From assembly GCA_965247705.1 (NCBI GenBank), contig CBDFHV010000082.1, positions 62,001-126,000 on the forward strand: a stretch of 64,000 nt of DNA, given 5' to 3'. This document shows positions 8,293-17,419 of the stretch, piece by piece (position 1 is the first letter of the stretch; every line of letters begins with the position of its first letter). Below the pieces are notes generated by a model. That model saw nothing but the letters and a program-made list of their open reading frames with translations, did no database searches and was not told the origin of the DNA. The position numbers and the translations under genes were made by a program. This stretch comes from CBDFHV01 sp965247705. Lineage in GTDB: Bacteria > Pseudomonadota > Alphaproteobacteria > Rhodospirillales > CAMCUA01.

Positions 8293-9387
8293 TCACCCCT
8301 CTCCCACCGCGTCCGGCGGCGCGATGGCCTCGGCGTCGGGCTGTCCGCCGAACTCGATTTCCTCGATGCGCTCACCGCGGCGGTTGATCCGTTCGGACGA
8401 GACGCGGATCTGGCGCAGGTCTTCCTCGGCCTGGCCGAAGTGGCGTTGCAGGTTGCCGACCCGTTTGTCCAGGCGGACCACGTCGGCCAGCAGATGGGCC
8501 ACCTCCGCCTGGATGACGGCGGACTGTTCGCGCATGCGGGCGTCCTTGAGCACGGCGCGCACCGTGTTGAGGGTCGCCATCAAGGTGGTCGGCGAGACGA
8601 TCCACACCTTGGCCCGGTAGGACTTGTCCACCACCTCGCCGAAGTTGGCGTGGAGCTCGGCATAGACCGCCTCCGAGGGTAGAAACATCAAGGCCGATTC
8701 GGCCGTTTCGCCGGGCACGATGTAGCGTTCGGCGATGGCCCGCACGTGGTGCAGCACGTCGGCGGCGAAGGCGCGCCCGGCATTGCGGCGGGCGTCCTCG
8801 TCGGGGGCCGTGGTGAGGGTCCGGTAGCTCTCCAGGGGGAACTTGGCGTCGATGACGATGGGTCCCGGTGGCAGCGGCAGGCGCAACAGGCAGTCGGCCA
8901 CCTTGCCGTTCGACAGCGTCGCCTGGAAGGCGTAGGCGGATGGCGGCAGGATGGCGCTTACCAGGTCGTTGAGCTGGATCTCGCCGAAGGCGCCGCGGGC
9001 CTGCTTGTTGGACAGGATGTCCTGCAGCCCCACCACCTGTTGGGACAGCTCGGCGATGTTTTTCTGGGCGGCGTCGATCACCGCCAGGCGCTCCTGCAAC
9101 TGGCGCAGGGATTCGCCGGTGCGCTGGGTCTGCTGCATGATCCCGTCGCCCAGGCGCTTGGACAGGCTCTCCAGCCGCTGGTTGGTGTCCCCCTGGGCCT
9201 GTTGCAGGCGGCCCGCCAGCTCCGACTGGGAGGTCGCCAGACGCTCGGCCGTCTCGACCAGGGCCCCCATGCCGGCGGCCGCCTCGGCCCGCGCCCGCTC
9301 GCCGCGCAGGAGGATCGGAACCACGACGGCGATGGCGAGAACGGCGACGACAACGGCGGCGCCGGCGACGAAAATCTGCGGATACAT
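8293..9387 (-). CDS. rmuC: DNA recombination protein RmuC
   Basis: The protein has 364 residues from ATG at 9387, chosen because MYPQ leads directly into the membrane anchor (about residues 5-27). A GTG at 9459 would add 24 residues and cannot be excluded. A coiled-coil stretch (about 30-120) precedes the RmuC nuclease-like core, with GAFGEIQL, LPLPPGPIVIDAKFPLESY and the FLPSEAVYAEL block. RmuC is a membrane-tethered protein that limits inverted-repeat rearrangements. Its GC-rich 3' end converges with the toxin-antitoxin pair. Confidence 0.9.
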   Translation of the reverse strand: MYPQIFVAGAAVVVAVLAIAVVVPILLRGERARAEAAAGMGALVETAERLATSQSELAGRLQQAQGDTNQRLESLSKRLGDGIMQQTQRTGESLRQLQERLAVIDAAQKNIAELSQQVVGLQDILSNKQARGAFGEIQLNDLVSAILPPSAYAFQATLSNGKVADCLLRLPLPPGPIVIDAKFPLESYRTLTTAPDEDARRNAGRAFAADVLHHVRAIAERYIVPGETAESALMFLPSEAVYAELHANFGEVVDKSYRAKVWIVSPTTLMATLNTVRAVLKDARMREQSAVIQAEVAHLLADVVRLDKRVGNLQRHFGQAEEDLRQIRVSSERINRRGERIEEIEFGGQPDAEAIAPPDAVGEG

Positions 9388-9482
9388 GGCGGCCGAGTCC
9401 CGAATCGTGGCCGCCCATCCTTGCACCCGGCTGCCGGACAACGCAAACTCGCCGGCCACCTTTTTGCCTTGGGAGCCACCCC

Positions 9483-10892
9483 ATGCGCCGGTTGCTCGTC
9501 CCCCTCTTCGCCCTCGTCGCGACGACCGCCGGCGCGGCGGAAATTCCGGTCACGGATGCCCATCGGCAAGCCCTGTCGGTCACCATCTACGGCAATGGCC
9601 TGGCCCACGTCCGCGACCACCGGCGGATCGACCTGCCGGGTGGCGAATCGGCCCTGGCCCTGGCGGCGGTCAGCGATCGCATGGACCCGACCACGGCGCT
9701 GCTCCTCGGGCCGCCGACGGTGTCCCTGGTGGAACAGAATTTTGAGCGGGACATCGTCACCCGCCAGACCCTGCTCGAACGGTCCATCGGACAGGAAGTA
9801 CTGGTCGTGCGCCGCCACCCGACCACCGGCGCGGACGTGACGGAGCGCGCCGTGGTGCTGGCGGTGGACGGCGGGCTGGTGCTGCGGATCGGCGAGCGAA
9901 TCGAGACCGACCCGCCGGGGCGCCTGGTGTTCGAGGCGATACCCGACGATCTGCGCCTGGAACCGACCCTGGTGGCCGTGATCCGGGCCGAGGCCGGGCC
10001 GACGCCCCTGGTGCTGTCCTACCTGACCGAGGGTCTCACATGGCGGGCCGACTATGCCGGGCGCCTGAACGGGGATGGCACGGCCATGGACCTGCTGGCG
10101 CGGGCGACCCTGGAGAACGGCACCGCCATGCGGTTCGCCGAAGCCGGCCTCCAACTGGTGGCCGGCGAGGTGCGCCGCCAGGCCAGGCCCGCGCCCGGCG
10201 TCGTGTTGCGGAGCCAAGGCGTCGCGCCTATGGCCATGGTCGAGGCGGCGGACACGGTGAGCCGGGAGGCAATGGGCGATGTTCATCTCTACACGGTGCC
10301 CCGGCCCGTTACCTTGAACCCCCGGCAGAAGAAGCAGATTCCCCTGCGTCATGGGACGGCAATTCCGGTCCGGCGCAGCTACCTGTCGCACAGTGGGCGG
10401 GGTGTGGGCCCTTGGTCCCAGAAAGTGACAGACACCCATCCCCGGGTGCGCGTGCGTTTCGACAATCGACGTGAAGACGGGCTGGGCGAGCCCCTCCCCG
10501 CCGGCATCTTCCGCGTCTATCAGCCCGACGCCGCCGGCCAACAGCAGTTCGCGGGGGAGACCCGGATCCCCCATACCCCCGAGGACGGCACCGTCACCCT
10601 GCTCCTGGGCGAGGCTTTCGACATCACCGTCAAGCGGGTCCAGACCGACTACGGTATCCAGGGCCGACCGCCCCGCACCTACGAGAGCGCCCATCGGGTG
10701 GAGATCCGCAACCGCAAGGATCAGGCGGCCGACGTGGTGGTGGCCGAGCGGATCCAGGGAGATTGGACCATCCTCGAGGAAAGCCATTCCCACACCAGGG
10801 TCGCCGCCGATCGCGCCGAGTGGACCGTGCATGCGCCGGCGGGCGGGGACGTGGCGCTGACCTTCCGGGTGGGTGGCGTTCTGCGACGCTGA
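9483..10892 (+). CDS. DUF4139 domain protein, exported
   Basis: The protein has 469 residues with a clear signal peptide (RRLLVPLFALVATTAGA, cleavage near AGA-AE). The N-terminal part carries the typical SVTIYGNGLAHVRD opening. The centre has LVLSYLTEGLTWRADYAG, and the C-terminal third has the DUF4139 beta-rich segment with a YESAHRVEIRNRKDQAADV-like stretch. It is probably periplasmic or outer-membrane associated; the function of this family is not known. It is divergent from rmuC and followed by def. Confidence 0.8.
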   Translation: MRRLLVPLFALVATTAGAAEIPVTDAHRQALSVTIYGNGLAHVRDHRRIDLPGGESALALAAVSDRMDPTTALLLGPPTVSLVEQNFERDIVTRQTLLERSIGQEVLVVRRHPTTGADVTERAVVLAVDGGLVLRIGERIETDPPGRLVFEAIPDDLRLEPTLVAVIRAEAGPTPLVLSYLTEGLTWRADYAGRLNGDGTAMDLLARATLENGTAMRFAEAGLQLVAGEVRRQARPAPGVVLRSQGVAPMAMVEAADTVSREAMGDVHLYTVPRPVTLNPRQKKQIPLRHGTAIPVRRSYLSHSGRGVGPWSQKVTDTHPRVRVRFDNRREDGLGEPLPAGIFRVYQPDAAGQQQFAGETRIPHTPEDGTVTLLLGEAFDITVKRVQTDYGIQGRPPRTYESAHRVEIRNRKDQAADVVVAERIQGDWTILEESHSHTRVAADRAEWTVHAPAGGDVALTFRVGGVLRR

Positions 10893-10928
10893 GGGCCGCC
10901 GCCTGCTGCCGCGACTTGACGCCACGAC

Positions 10929-10958
10929 TTGACGCTGCCGGCCCCTACGCCATATGAG
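10929..10958 (+). promoter_or_regulatory. Candidate sigma70-type promoter for def-fmt
   Basis: TTGACG at 10929-10934 and TATGAG at 10953-10958 are separated by 18 bp, 35 bp before the def ATG. The -35 matches consensus at 5/6 and the -10 at 4/6. This is a pattern match only. Confidence 0.35.
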
Positions 10959-10993
10959 CACATGTCGCAACGATTTCGCACCGCATACCGCCC

Positions 10994-11518
10994 ATGGCCA
11001 TTCGCCCCGTCATCATCGCGCCCGACCCGCGTTTGAAGGCGCGCTGCGCGCCCGTCGAGGCGGTCAATTCCTCCGTGCGCGCGCTGATGGACGACCTTCT
11101 GGACAGCATGTACGCGGCCAATGGCATCGGCCTCGCGGCGCCCCAGATCGGCATCGAGTCGCGGGTCATCGTGGTCGATACGGCCAAGGACGCGGAGCCG
11201 CGCCGACCCCTGCGTCTGGCCAACCCGGAAATCGTCTGGGTCTCCGAGGATCCGTTCGCCTACGAGGAAGGCTGTCTGTCCCTGCCGGAACACTATGCCG
11301 AGGTGGTGCGCCCGGCACACGTCCGAGTCCGCTACCGGGACGAAGACAACGTCCAGCGGGAACTGGAGGCGAAGAATGTACTGGCTACCTGCCTGCAGCA
11401 CGAGATGGATCACCTGGACGGCGTCCTGTTCGTCGACCACATCTCGGCCCTCAAACGAAACATCATTCTGCGCAAGCTGACAAAGACGAAGCGCCAACAG
11501 GAAGTGGCGGCGGACTGA
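10994..11518 (+). CDS. def: Peptide deformylase
   Basis: The protein has 174 residues with the three deformylase motifs intact: GIGLAAPQ (44-51), EGCLS (92-96, metal-binding C94) and QHEMDH (135-140, with H136, E137 and H140). It removes the formyl group from the N-terminal methionine of nascent proteins, using an Fe2+-type metal. fmt follows after 19 bp, the usual def-fmt pair that makes and removes the formyl group. The length is normal. Confidence 0.95.
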   Translation: MAIRPVIIAPDPRLKARCAPVEAVNSSVRALMDDLLDSMYAANGIGLAAPQIGIESRVIVVDTAKDAEPRRPLRLANPEIVWVSEDPFAYEEGCLSLPEHYAEVVRPAHVRVRYRDEDNVQRELEAKNVLATCLQHEMDHLDGVLFVDHISALKRNIILRKLTKTKRQQEVAAD

Positions 11519-11537
11519 ACGCCCTGGTGTGGAATCT

Positions 11538-12491
11538 ATGAGCGTTGCCACCGGTGCGAGCCCCCGGCGCCTGCGGCTGGCGTTCATGGGCAGCCCCGAC
11601 TTCGCGGTGCCGTCCCTGCATGCGCTGAGGGAGGCCGGTCACCACATCGCCGCGGTTTACTGTCAGCCACCGCGCCCCGCCGGGCGGGGACAACGGGAAC
11701 GGCTGTGTCCCGTCCACGGGTGTGCCCGAGATCGCGGCCTGGAGGTTCGCACCCCCGCGTCCCTGAAGGAGGCCGGCGTACAAGACGACTTCGCGGCCCT
11801 TGGGCCCGACGCGGCGGTGGTCGTGGCCTACGGCCTGATCCTGCCGCCCCCGATCCTGGCGGCGCCGCGCCTGGGATGCCTCAACGTGCATGCCTCCCTG
11901 TTACCGCGCTGGCGGGGCGCGGCGCCGATCCAGCGGGTTATCCTGGCCGGCGATGACGGCACCGGTGTCACCATCGTGCGGATGGACGCGGGCCTCGATA
12001 CCGGGCCGATCCTGCTGAGCCAGGCGGTGCCCCTTTCCGCCACCACCACCGTGGCCGACCTGCACGAAACCCTGGCCGCCCTGGGCGCAAGCCTCGTCGT
12101 CCGGGCGCTCGGGGATCTGGACGCGGGTCGCCTGAAAGCGAAGCCCCAGCCCGCGGAGGGCGTCACCTACGCGGCCAAGCTGGCGCGGGACGAAGGGCGG
12201 CTCGACTGGCGACATTCGGCAGTGGCGCTGGAGCGCATGCCGCGGGGCCTCAACCCGTGGCCGGGCGCCTGGTTTATTCATCAGGGCCGGCGGATCAAGG
12301 TCCTTGACGCCACGGTGGCGGCGCTGCCCCACCCGGCATTGCCGGGGACCGTGCTTGACGATCGGCTGACGATCGCCTGCGGCCGCGATGCCTTGCGGCT
12401 GACGACATTGCAGCGGGAGGGTCGCGGGCCCTTGGCGGCGGCGGCGTTCCTGCGCGGCTACGCGCTGCCGGCGGGCACGGTCTTGCCCTGA
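11538..12491 (+). CDS. fmt: Methionyl-tRNA formyltransferase
   Basis: The protein has 317 residues. The ATG at 11538 was preferred to a GTG three codons earlier. The 10-formyl-THF transferase domain carries catalytic N116, H118 and D154 in LNVHASLLPRWRGAAPIQ and MDAGLDTGPI. The C-terminal OB-like domain follows from about residue 210. It formylates initiator Met-tRNA. Its 3' end overlaps the oppositely transcribed gene at 12458 by 34 bp. Confidence 0.95.
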   Translation: MSVATGASPRRLRLAFMGSPDFAVPSLHALREAGHHIAAVYCQPPRPAGRGQRERLCPVHGCARDRGLEVRTPASLKEAGVQDDFAALGPDAAVVVAYGLILPPPILAAPRLGCLNVHASLLPRWRGAAPIQRVILAGDDGTGVTIVRMDAGLDTGPILLSQAVPLSATTTVADLHETLAALGASLVVRALGDLDAGRLKAKPQPAEGVTYAAKLARDEGRLDWRHSAVALERMPRGLNPWPGAWFIHQGRRIKVLDATVAALPHPALPGTVLDDRLTIACGRDALRLTTLQREGRGPLAAAAFLRGYALPAGTVLP

Positions 12492-13549
12492 GCGCGCGTG
12501 CGCCCTTCCTTTTCCAGGGCCGAGAGCATGGGCACCGAATTCTCGATACGTCGGATGCCTTCCAAGCCCTGCTTCATTTCGCTCATGATGAATTCGCTGC
12601 GGCGGATGGGGCCGCCGGTCATGGGGTCGGGGAACAGCCGCGCCCAGGCATCCATTTTCACGCCCAGGACGCACAGCGCGCCGCCGATGGTGGTGTGATA
12701 GCCCTTGATCAGATTTTCCACGACGCGAAACCGCTCGGCGGTGAGGTCCTGCCACAAGCTCAGGGTGCTGCGGTCGAAATTCTCGAACCGGCCGCCGATC
12801 GCCGCCAGCATCTCGTTGAACGTCGCCTGGATGCGTTGACAGGAAACCAGAAATCCGGCGTTGGCGCGGAGCTGATAATTCTCGCGCAGGCTGTCGAGGG
12901 AATCGAGAAACCCGCTAATCACCGGCTCCAGTTCTTCCAACCGTTCCCGGTAGTAGGACAGGGACAGGAAGATGTCGCCGTAGTCCTCCAGGAAGCGCGG
13001 CACGTCGGGCACGTCGATCTCCAGCATTTCGGCCAGGCGGCGAAGGCGTTCGCGCACCTTGCGCACGTCCGGATCGCGGAACAGGGAGACGACGTCGCCC
13101 ATGCCCCCCGCCGCGACGTCCTTTTCGCCGTAGATCTCCTGTATCAGGGGGCGGGTGAAGGCGGTCATGAAGCGGTCGAGCCGGATTCGCATGGACTCGG
13201 AAAGTTGGAGAGCCTGGGAATCGCTGACGGGAATTCCCCGCTCGCGAAGCAGTATGCGAAGCGAATAGACGTCGTAACTGGGGATCGAGGCCAACTTGCG
13301 CATCAGGTCTCGATCCCCGTTGGGTCTGTCGGTCGGCCAGCTGAACGCCGCGTCCAGATCCGAAATGGCGATCTGGCCGCTGCCCGTGTCTTCGCCGTGG
13401 AACAGTTCGAGCACGGTGGCCAAGCGCACGTTCTTGATCAATCGAGCACGGCGCAGGGCCGGCGTCTGGACGGGAACGATGGAGAGCGGCAGGATGTGGA
13501 AGGCATCCGTATCGCTGTCTTGAATCGGCGTCGACGACTTGTCGGCCAT
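12458..13549 (-). CDS. Conserved hypothetical protein, mostly helical
   Basis: The protein has 363 residues from ATG at 13549 (MADKSSTPIQDSD). No enzyme motif, signal peptide or membrane helix is seen. The sequence is helix-rich with charged heptad-like stretches, for example about residues 180-215 (VRKVRERLRRLAEMLEIDV) and the Tyr-rich segment DIFLSLSYYRERLEELEPV. This suggests a soluble scaffold or sensory adaptor protein. I do not recognise the family. It overlaps the fmt 3' end by 34 bp and is divergent from the EamA transporter. Confidence 0.75.
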   Translation of the reverse strand: MADKSSTPIQDSDTDAFHILPLSIVPVQTPALRRARLIKNVRLATVLELFHGEDTGSGQIAISDLDAAFSWPTDRPNGDRDLMRKLASIPSYDVYSLRILLRERGIPVSDSQALQLSESMRIRLDRFMTAFTRPLIQEIYGEKDVAAGGMGDVVSLFRDPDVRKVRERLRRLAEMLEIDVPDVPRFLEDYGDIFLSLSYYRERLEELEPVISGFLDSLDSLRENYQLRANAGFLVSCQRIQATFNEMLAAIGGRFENFDRSTLSLWQDLTAERFRVVENLIKGYHTTIGGALCVLGVKMDAWARLFPDPMTGGPIRRSEFIMSEMKQGLEGIRRIENSVPMLSALEKEGRTRAQGKTVPAGSA

Positions 13550-13736
13550 GGGAACCTTCCCAAGGAGTGAAAAGGAAAGCACGCATAAAGAGAGCATAGA
13601 AAACGTTCCTCCTGCATCCATTGTCCATACGGATGACCCCCAACCCAGCCCGGCCACACACCCTCCATTTCCCGCGAGGCTCCCCTTGCCGTCCGTCAAC
13701 CGATCCGCCGGCCCCGCCGCCCAGACCGCCCGCGCC

Positions 13737-14603
13737 ATGGCCTACATGGTGGCCTCCGGGATCGCGGGAACGGCCATGGGGGCGGTCATCCGCCACGTGT
13801 CCCAGGAACTGCATCCCTTCGAGATCGCCTTTTTCCGTAACGTTTTCGGACTGCTGCTGCTTTTGCCGCTGGTGTGGCGTCACGGTCTCGCATCTTTGCG
13901 CACCCGCAGGCCGGGCCTCCATTTCACCCGCGGCATCCTCAACGTCGGCGTGGTGATGTTCCTGTTTACGGCGGTAAGCATGGCGCCCCTGGAGAAGGTC
14001 ACCGCGCTGTCGTTCACGGCGCCCCTGTTCGCCACCGTTCTCGCCGTGCTCGTGCTGGGGGAAAGGGTGCGGGCGCGCCGGGTTATCGCGTTGGCGACCG
14101 GCTTTGCGGGCATGCTGGTCATTCTCCGCCCCGGCTTGGTGGCGATCGACCTTGGAACCTCCCTGGCGCTTGCCGGCGCCACCACCTGGGCGACCTCGAT
14201 GATTGTCGTCAAGATGCTCGCGCGCACGGAATCCAGTGTGACCATCACCGTTCGCATGGCCATCGTTGGCATACCGTTCACCTTGCTGGCCGCGCTCATG
14301 GTCTGGCGGACACCGTCCATGGAAGCACTGTTCTGGTGCGGCGTTCTGGGCGCCCTGGGAGGCACGGCCCACCTCACCGTGGCGCAGGCGTTCAAGCTGG
14401 GCGAAGCGTCCGCCGTGTTGCCAGTCGATTTCCTGCGCCTGATCTGGGCCGCCGCCCTGGGTTACGCCCTATTCGGCGAACGGCCCGATTTTTGGACCTG
14501 GGTCGGCGGCGCGGTCATCTTCACCGCGGCAACCTACATCGCCTTGCGGGAACGGAATCTCGCCCGTCGGCGGGCCGGCGCCGACGCGGCGGCAGATCGG
14601 TGA
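13737..14603 (+). CDS. EamA/DMT-family membrane transporter
   Basis: The protein has 288 residues from ATG at 13737. A TTG at 13686 would add a 17-residue hydrophilic leader. About ten hydrophobic helices are arranged as two EamA repeats, with the typical HPFEIAFFRNVFGLLLLLPL and LGERVRARRVIALATGFAGMLVILRPG blocks in the first repeat and LPVDFLRLIWAAALGYALFGE in the second. DMT exporters move small metabolites across the inner membrane; the substrate is unknown. The frame is open upstream to 13539, but that part is antisense to the neighbouring gene start. Confidence 0.85.
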   Translation: MAYMVASGIAGTAMGAVIRHVSQELHPFEIAFFRNVFGLLLLLPLVWRHGLASLRTRRPGLHFTRGILNVGVVMFLFTAVSMAPLEKVTALSFTAPLFATVLAVLVLGERVRARRVIALATGFAGMLVILRPGLVAIDLGTSLALAGATTWATSMIVVKMLARTESSVTITVRMAIVGIPFTLLAALMVWRTPSMEALFWCGVLGALGGTAHLTVAQAFKLGEASAVLPVDFLRLIWAAALGYALFGERPDFWTWVGGAVIFTAATYIALRERNLARRRAGADAAADR

Positions 14604-14621
14604 GCGGCCGCGGCAGCATGC

Positions 14622-15290
14622 TCAGTGACCGGTTTCGAGCTCGCTAAAGTTGACCGGCAGGATCTCGGTGACGGATAGCTTGCCCGCGTCGTCCTTGCGC
14701 GCGAGCAGAAGCTTCTGGTCACCCGGAATGCCCGACGGGCACACCATGCGCCCGCCCGGCTTGAGCTGCCCGATGAGCAGCGGCGGCAGCAGGTCCGGCG
14801 CCGCGGCTACGCAAATAGCGTCGAAGGGTCCCTTATCCGGCCAACCCCGACCGCCGTCGCCGATACGGACCTCCACGTTGTCCCGTTCCAGGCGCTTCAA
14901 GTTCGCCTGGGCCTTCAAACCCAGTTCCTCGACGATCTCGACGGAAAAGACCTGGGCAACCAGGTGCGACAGGATGGCGGCGTGATAGCCCAATCCCGTA
15001 CCCACCTCGAGCACCCGATCGTCCGGGGTCAGTTCCATCAGGTCGGTCATCAGGGCGACGATGAAGGGCTGCGACACCGTTTTGTCGAACCCGATGGGCA
15101 GGGGCGTGTCGAAATAGGCATAGGCCCTGAGCTCGGCGGGGACGAAGTCGTGGCGCCGAACCTGTTCCATCGCCGCCAGCACCCGCCCGTCCAGCTGGTC
15201 GCGGCCCGATTGCTCGCCCGCGTGCAGCGCATGGGCGGCGATCACCTCCACCATCCGGGTCCTGAGAACGGCGAACTGATCCTGGCTCAC
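14622..15290 (-). CDS. pcm: Protein-L-isoaspartate O-methyltransferase
   Basis: The protein has 222 residues from GTG at 15290, supported by a GAGG 7 nt upstream; longer starts add a non-homologous leader. SAM motif I is VLEVGTGLGYHA (93-104), preceded by the family-specific FDKTVSQPFIVALMTDLM segment, in which the SQP region contacts the substrate. It methylates isoaspartyl residues in damaged proteins, starting repair. It is convergent with the EamA gene, 18 bp away. Confidence 0.9.
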   Translation of the reverse strand: MSQDQFAVLRTRMVEVIAAHALHAGEQSGRDQLDGRVLAAMEQVRRHDFVPAELRAYAYFDTPLPIGFDKTVSQPFIVALMTDLMELTPDDRVLEVGTGLGYHAAILSHLVAQVFSVEIVEELGLKAQANLKRLERDNVEVRIGDGGRGWPDKGPFDAICVAAAPDLLPPLLIGQLKPGGRMVCPSGIPGDQKLLLARKDDAGKLSVTEILPVNFSELETGH

Positions 15291-15495
15291 GGCATCCTCG
15301 CGTTGCCAAAAGGGGGCGCGACCCAGCCAATATAGCCGGTCCCGCACGCCATTCGCAGGGAGAATCGACGATTCGAATCCCCCATGGGCCCGTGTGAACC
15401 CGTTCACAGACCTTTAGGAATTATGCCCTTAGCCTTCACGGAGGATCGGGTCGCGTTGAGCGCGATCTTGGTGTCCGACGACGGAGGAGGTAACC

Positions 15496-15672
15496 ATGAA
15501 TACTTGGACTGGCACACACGGTTTCGACGCCCCCCATGGCGCGACCGTTCTCGCCGACACGCTGGACGACGTCACCGGCTGGATGGGTGACATGGACGGG
15601 GACCCGGCCTTCGAGGTCGAGGAATTCGCCCTCGAAGCCGCCCGCGTTCGGGAAGGCGAACGGTATTCCTGA
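15496..15672 (+). CDS. Small acidic protein, 58 residues
   Basis: The start is preceded by an unusually strong Shine-Dalgarno (GGAGGAGGTAACC directly before ATG). The product is 58 residues, strongly acidic in its C-terminal two thirds (DDVTGWMGDMDGDPAFEVEEF), and contains no membrane segment. It sits between two minus-strand genes with about 200 bp of non-coding sequence upstream, so it needs its own promoter. I do not recognise a family. Codon use is ordinary for the window and it has a clean TGA stop. Confidence 0.6.
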   Translation: MNTWTGTHGFDAPHGATVLADTLDDVTGWMGDMDGDPAFEVEEFALEAARVREGERYS

Positions 15673-15706
15673 CCGGCAGGGGGGGTGGCGCGCCGGAACC
15701 GGGCGT

Positions 15707-16339
15707 CTACTCCAACCCGACGATATGGATGGTCACCAGGGCGTTGGCCTCGCGGCGAAGGTCGACGTTGCTGAGGGAGCCCTCCACCGGCGAGCCGGTC
15801 TCGACGGCATAGTGCTGGGGCCGGATTCTGGCCCGGCGCAAGGCGTCGGCGACCTGCTCCTTCAGTTCCTCGCCCGAGTAGGGGGAGGTACGGCCGAACT
15901 TCACTACGGCCGGATGCACGACCACCGCAAGGCGCCACCCCTCGAACCCTGACAACGCGCGGCGAATCTTCGACGCCGCGTTCTCCACTTCCGGCATGGG
16001 AAAGGTCTCTGCCCGGTTGGCCGGCGAATAGACCCCCTTTACCGGAATGCGAAACCGAAGCGGTCCGCTGCGCAGGCGGGCGCTGGAAAGGGTAAAGGCC
16101 TTGTCCAGGGCTTCCGTGACCGGCGTCAGGTCCCGTTTCCGGTCGGCGGCACCGCCGCGGGCGGCCAGGGAATCGTAACAGGCGAGGCGGGGCGCGGATT
16201 CGGCGATGGCGGCGCAGGCCGCGATCTCCTGTTCCAGGGGGGCCGCCGAGGCCGCCGACCACGGAATAACCAGAAGACCGGCGGCGAAGAGGCCGGCCCG
16301 CGAGACGCAGCCGCGAGGGGGATTTGAAACAGCTTTCAT
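15707..16339 (-). CDS. Exported hypothetical protein with CYD motif
   Basis: The protein has 210 residues from ATG at 16339 (MKAVSNPPRG). It has an N-terminal signal sequence ending near ASAAP. Immediately after it is a CAAIAESAPRLACYDSLA motif, the two-cysteine C-x(n)-R-L-x-C-Y-D pattern found at the mature N-terminus of many short periplasmic proteins, including VasI-like proteins. The rest is mixed alpha/beta with no catalytic motif. It is probably periplasmic; the function is unknown. It starts about 85 bp from the stop of the acyltransferase-like gene, on the same strand. Confidence 0.75.
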   Translation of the reverse strand: MKAVSNPPRGCVSRAGLFAAGLLVIPWSAASAAPLEQEIAACAAIAESAPRLACYDSLAARGGAADRKRDLTPVTEALDKAFTLSSARLRSGPLRFRIPVKGVYSPANRAETFPMPEVENAASKIRRALSGFEGWRLAVVVHPAVVKFGRTSPYSGEELKEQVADALRRARIRPQHYAVETGSPVEGSLSNVDLRREANALVTIHIVGLE

Positions 16340-16425
16340 GTTCCGGATCGTCACGGGTTCGGGCGCTCTTGCCATTGAGGAACAGGGGCCTTCTATATCA
16401 CGCTGTGGTCATCTCATCATCCGCA

Positions 16426-17394
16426 TTACTCCCCGGACGGGCAGCTTTCGGCAAGGCCGTCCAGGGCCTTGCCGAGGCCCAGGTCGCCGACCATGACCCG
16501 CTGCCAGCGCCCGGTTTCCTCCAGCCGGGCCATGACGCAGGTGCATTGCCGGCGGCACAGGGCCGCGGGATGGTTGGCGACGCAGGCCGACTGGCAGGAG
16601 TCCACGAAGGCGCGCCGCGCGGCCTCGTCCCTGTCCGACAGGCCCCCTCCCGTCGTCGCCAGAACCCAGGCCAAGCCGAACAGAACAGGCTGGTGGACCA
16701 TATAGACCAGCAGGCTGTGACGGCCGCTCCAGGCCACAGCGCGCCACGCCGCCGCCCGGGCTCGCCAGCGCACCACGGGACCCGCCGCCGCGATCCAGCG
16801 TTTCAGCCATCGTCCCGCCACCATGCCCCACAGCACCAGACCCGCCCATGGCATCAGGGGCACATAGTCGGCGGACGGCGGCGTGATGGTGGCCAAGCCC
16901 AGCCATAGCAGGTACGGCCCGTCGAGCAACGAGTCGGCGAAAAAGCGCGGCACGGCCAGGAACAGGACGCCCGCCGCCAGGACAACCGGCCCTGGCAGGC
17001 GCAGAAAGGCGAGGCCGAGAAGGCTCGCGCCAACAATGTTGTGCAAAACGCCGAAGTGGATGATGGAGTCCGGAATGGCGAACATCGAGGCCACCGTGAT
17101 GACGGCGGCGCAGCCGGCGATCACCGCCAGTCGGCGGGTGAATCGCCAGACATAGAGACCCCCGCCATGGGCCAGGGTCAGTCCGACTCCGGCCAGTACA
17201 AGGAACGCCGCCAGTATCAGGGCCCGGGCAACCAGCCACAGGGGGTCGCTGAAGAGGGGCAGGTTCACCAGCCCGAAGTGGCTGGCATCCCAGCAGGCAT
17301 GGTAGGCCACCATCAGGGCCACGGCGGCGCCCCGAACCATGTCCAGGGAGTCGACGCGGCCCGGCCCCCGACTCGTGATTGGCGACAGGTTCAT
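16426..17394 (-). CDS. DUF1624 / heparan-glucosaminide acetyltransferase-like membrane protein
   Basis: The protein has 322 residues from ATG at 17394. About seven to eight hydrophobic helices begin with the family's RVDSLDMVRGAAVALMVAYH motif (conserved R, D, G and H) and continue with DSIIHFGVLHNIVGA. It resembles YeiB/DUF1624 proteins, predicted acyltransferases of membrane or glycan substrates. A C-terminal cysteine-rich tail (DSCQSACVANH...CRRQCTCVM) is unusual for the family and could bind metal or form disulfides. Confidence 0.75.
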   Translation of the reverse strand: MNLSPITSRGPGRVDSLDMVRGAAVALMVAYHACWDASHFGLVNLPLFSDPLWLVARALILAAFLVLAGVGLTLAHGGGLYVWRFTRRLAVIAGCAAVITVASMFAIPDSIIHFGVLHNIVGASLLGLAFLRLPGPVVLAAGVLFLAVPRFFADSLLDGPYLLWLGLATITPPSADYVPLMPWAGLVLWGMVAGRWLKRWIAAAGPVVRWRARAAAWRAVAWSGRHSLLVYMVHQPVLFGLAWVLATTGGGLSDRDEAARRAFVDSCQSACVANHPAALCRRQCTCVMARLEETGRWQRVMVGDLGLGKALDGLAESCPSGE

Positions 17395-17419
17395 GGCCGC
17401 GGCAAGGTAACCCGTGCCC

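Noticed and set aside
15360..15400. tRNA-like GATTCGAATCC sequence
   Set aside because: No acceptor stem, anticodon arm or CCA context could be folded around it.
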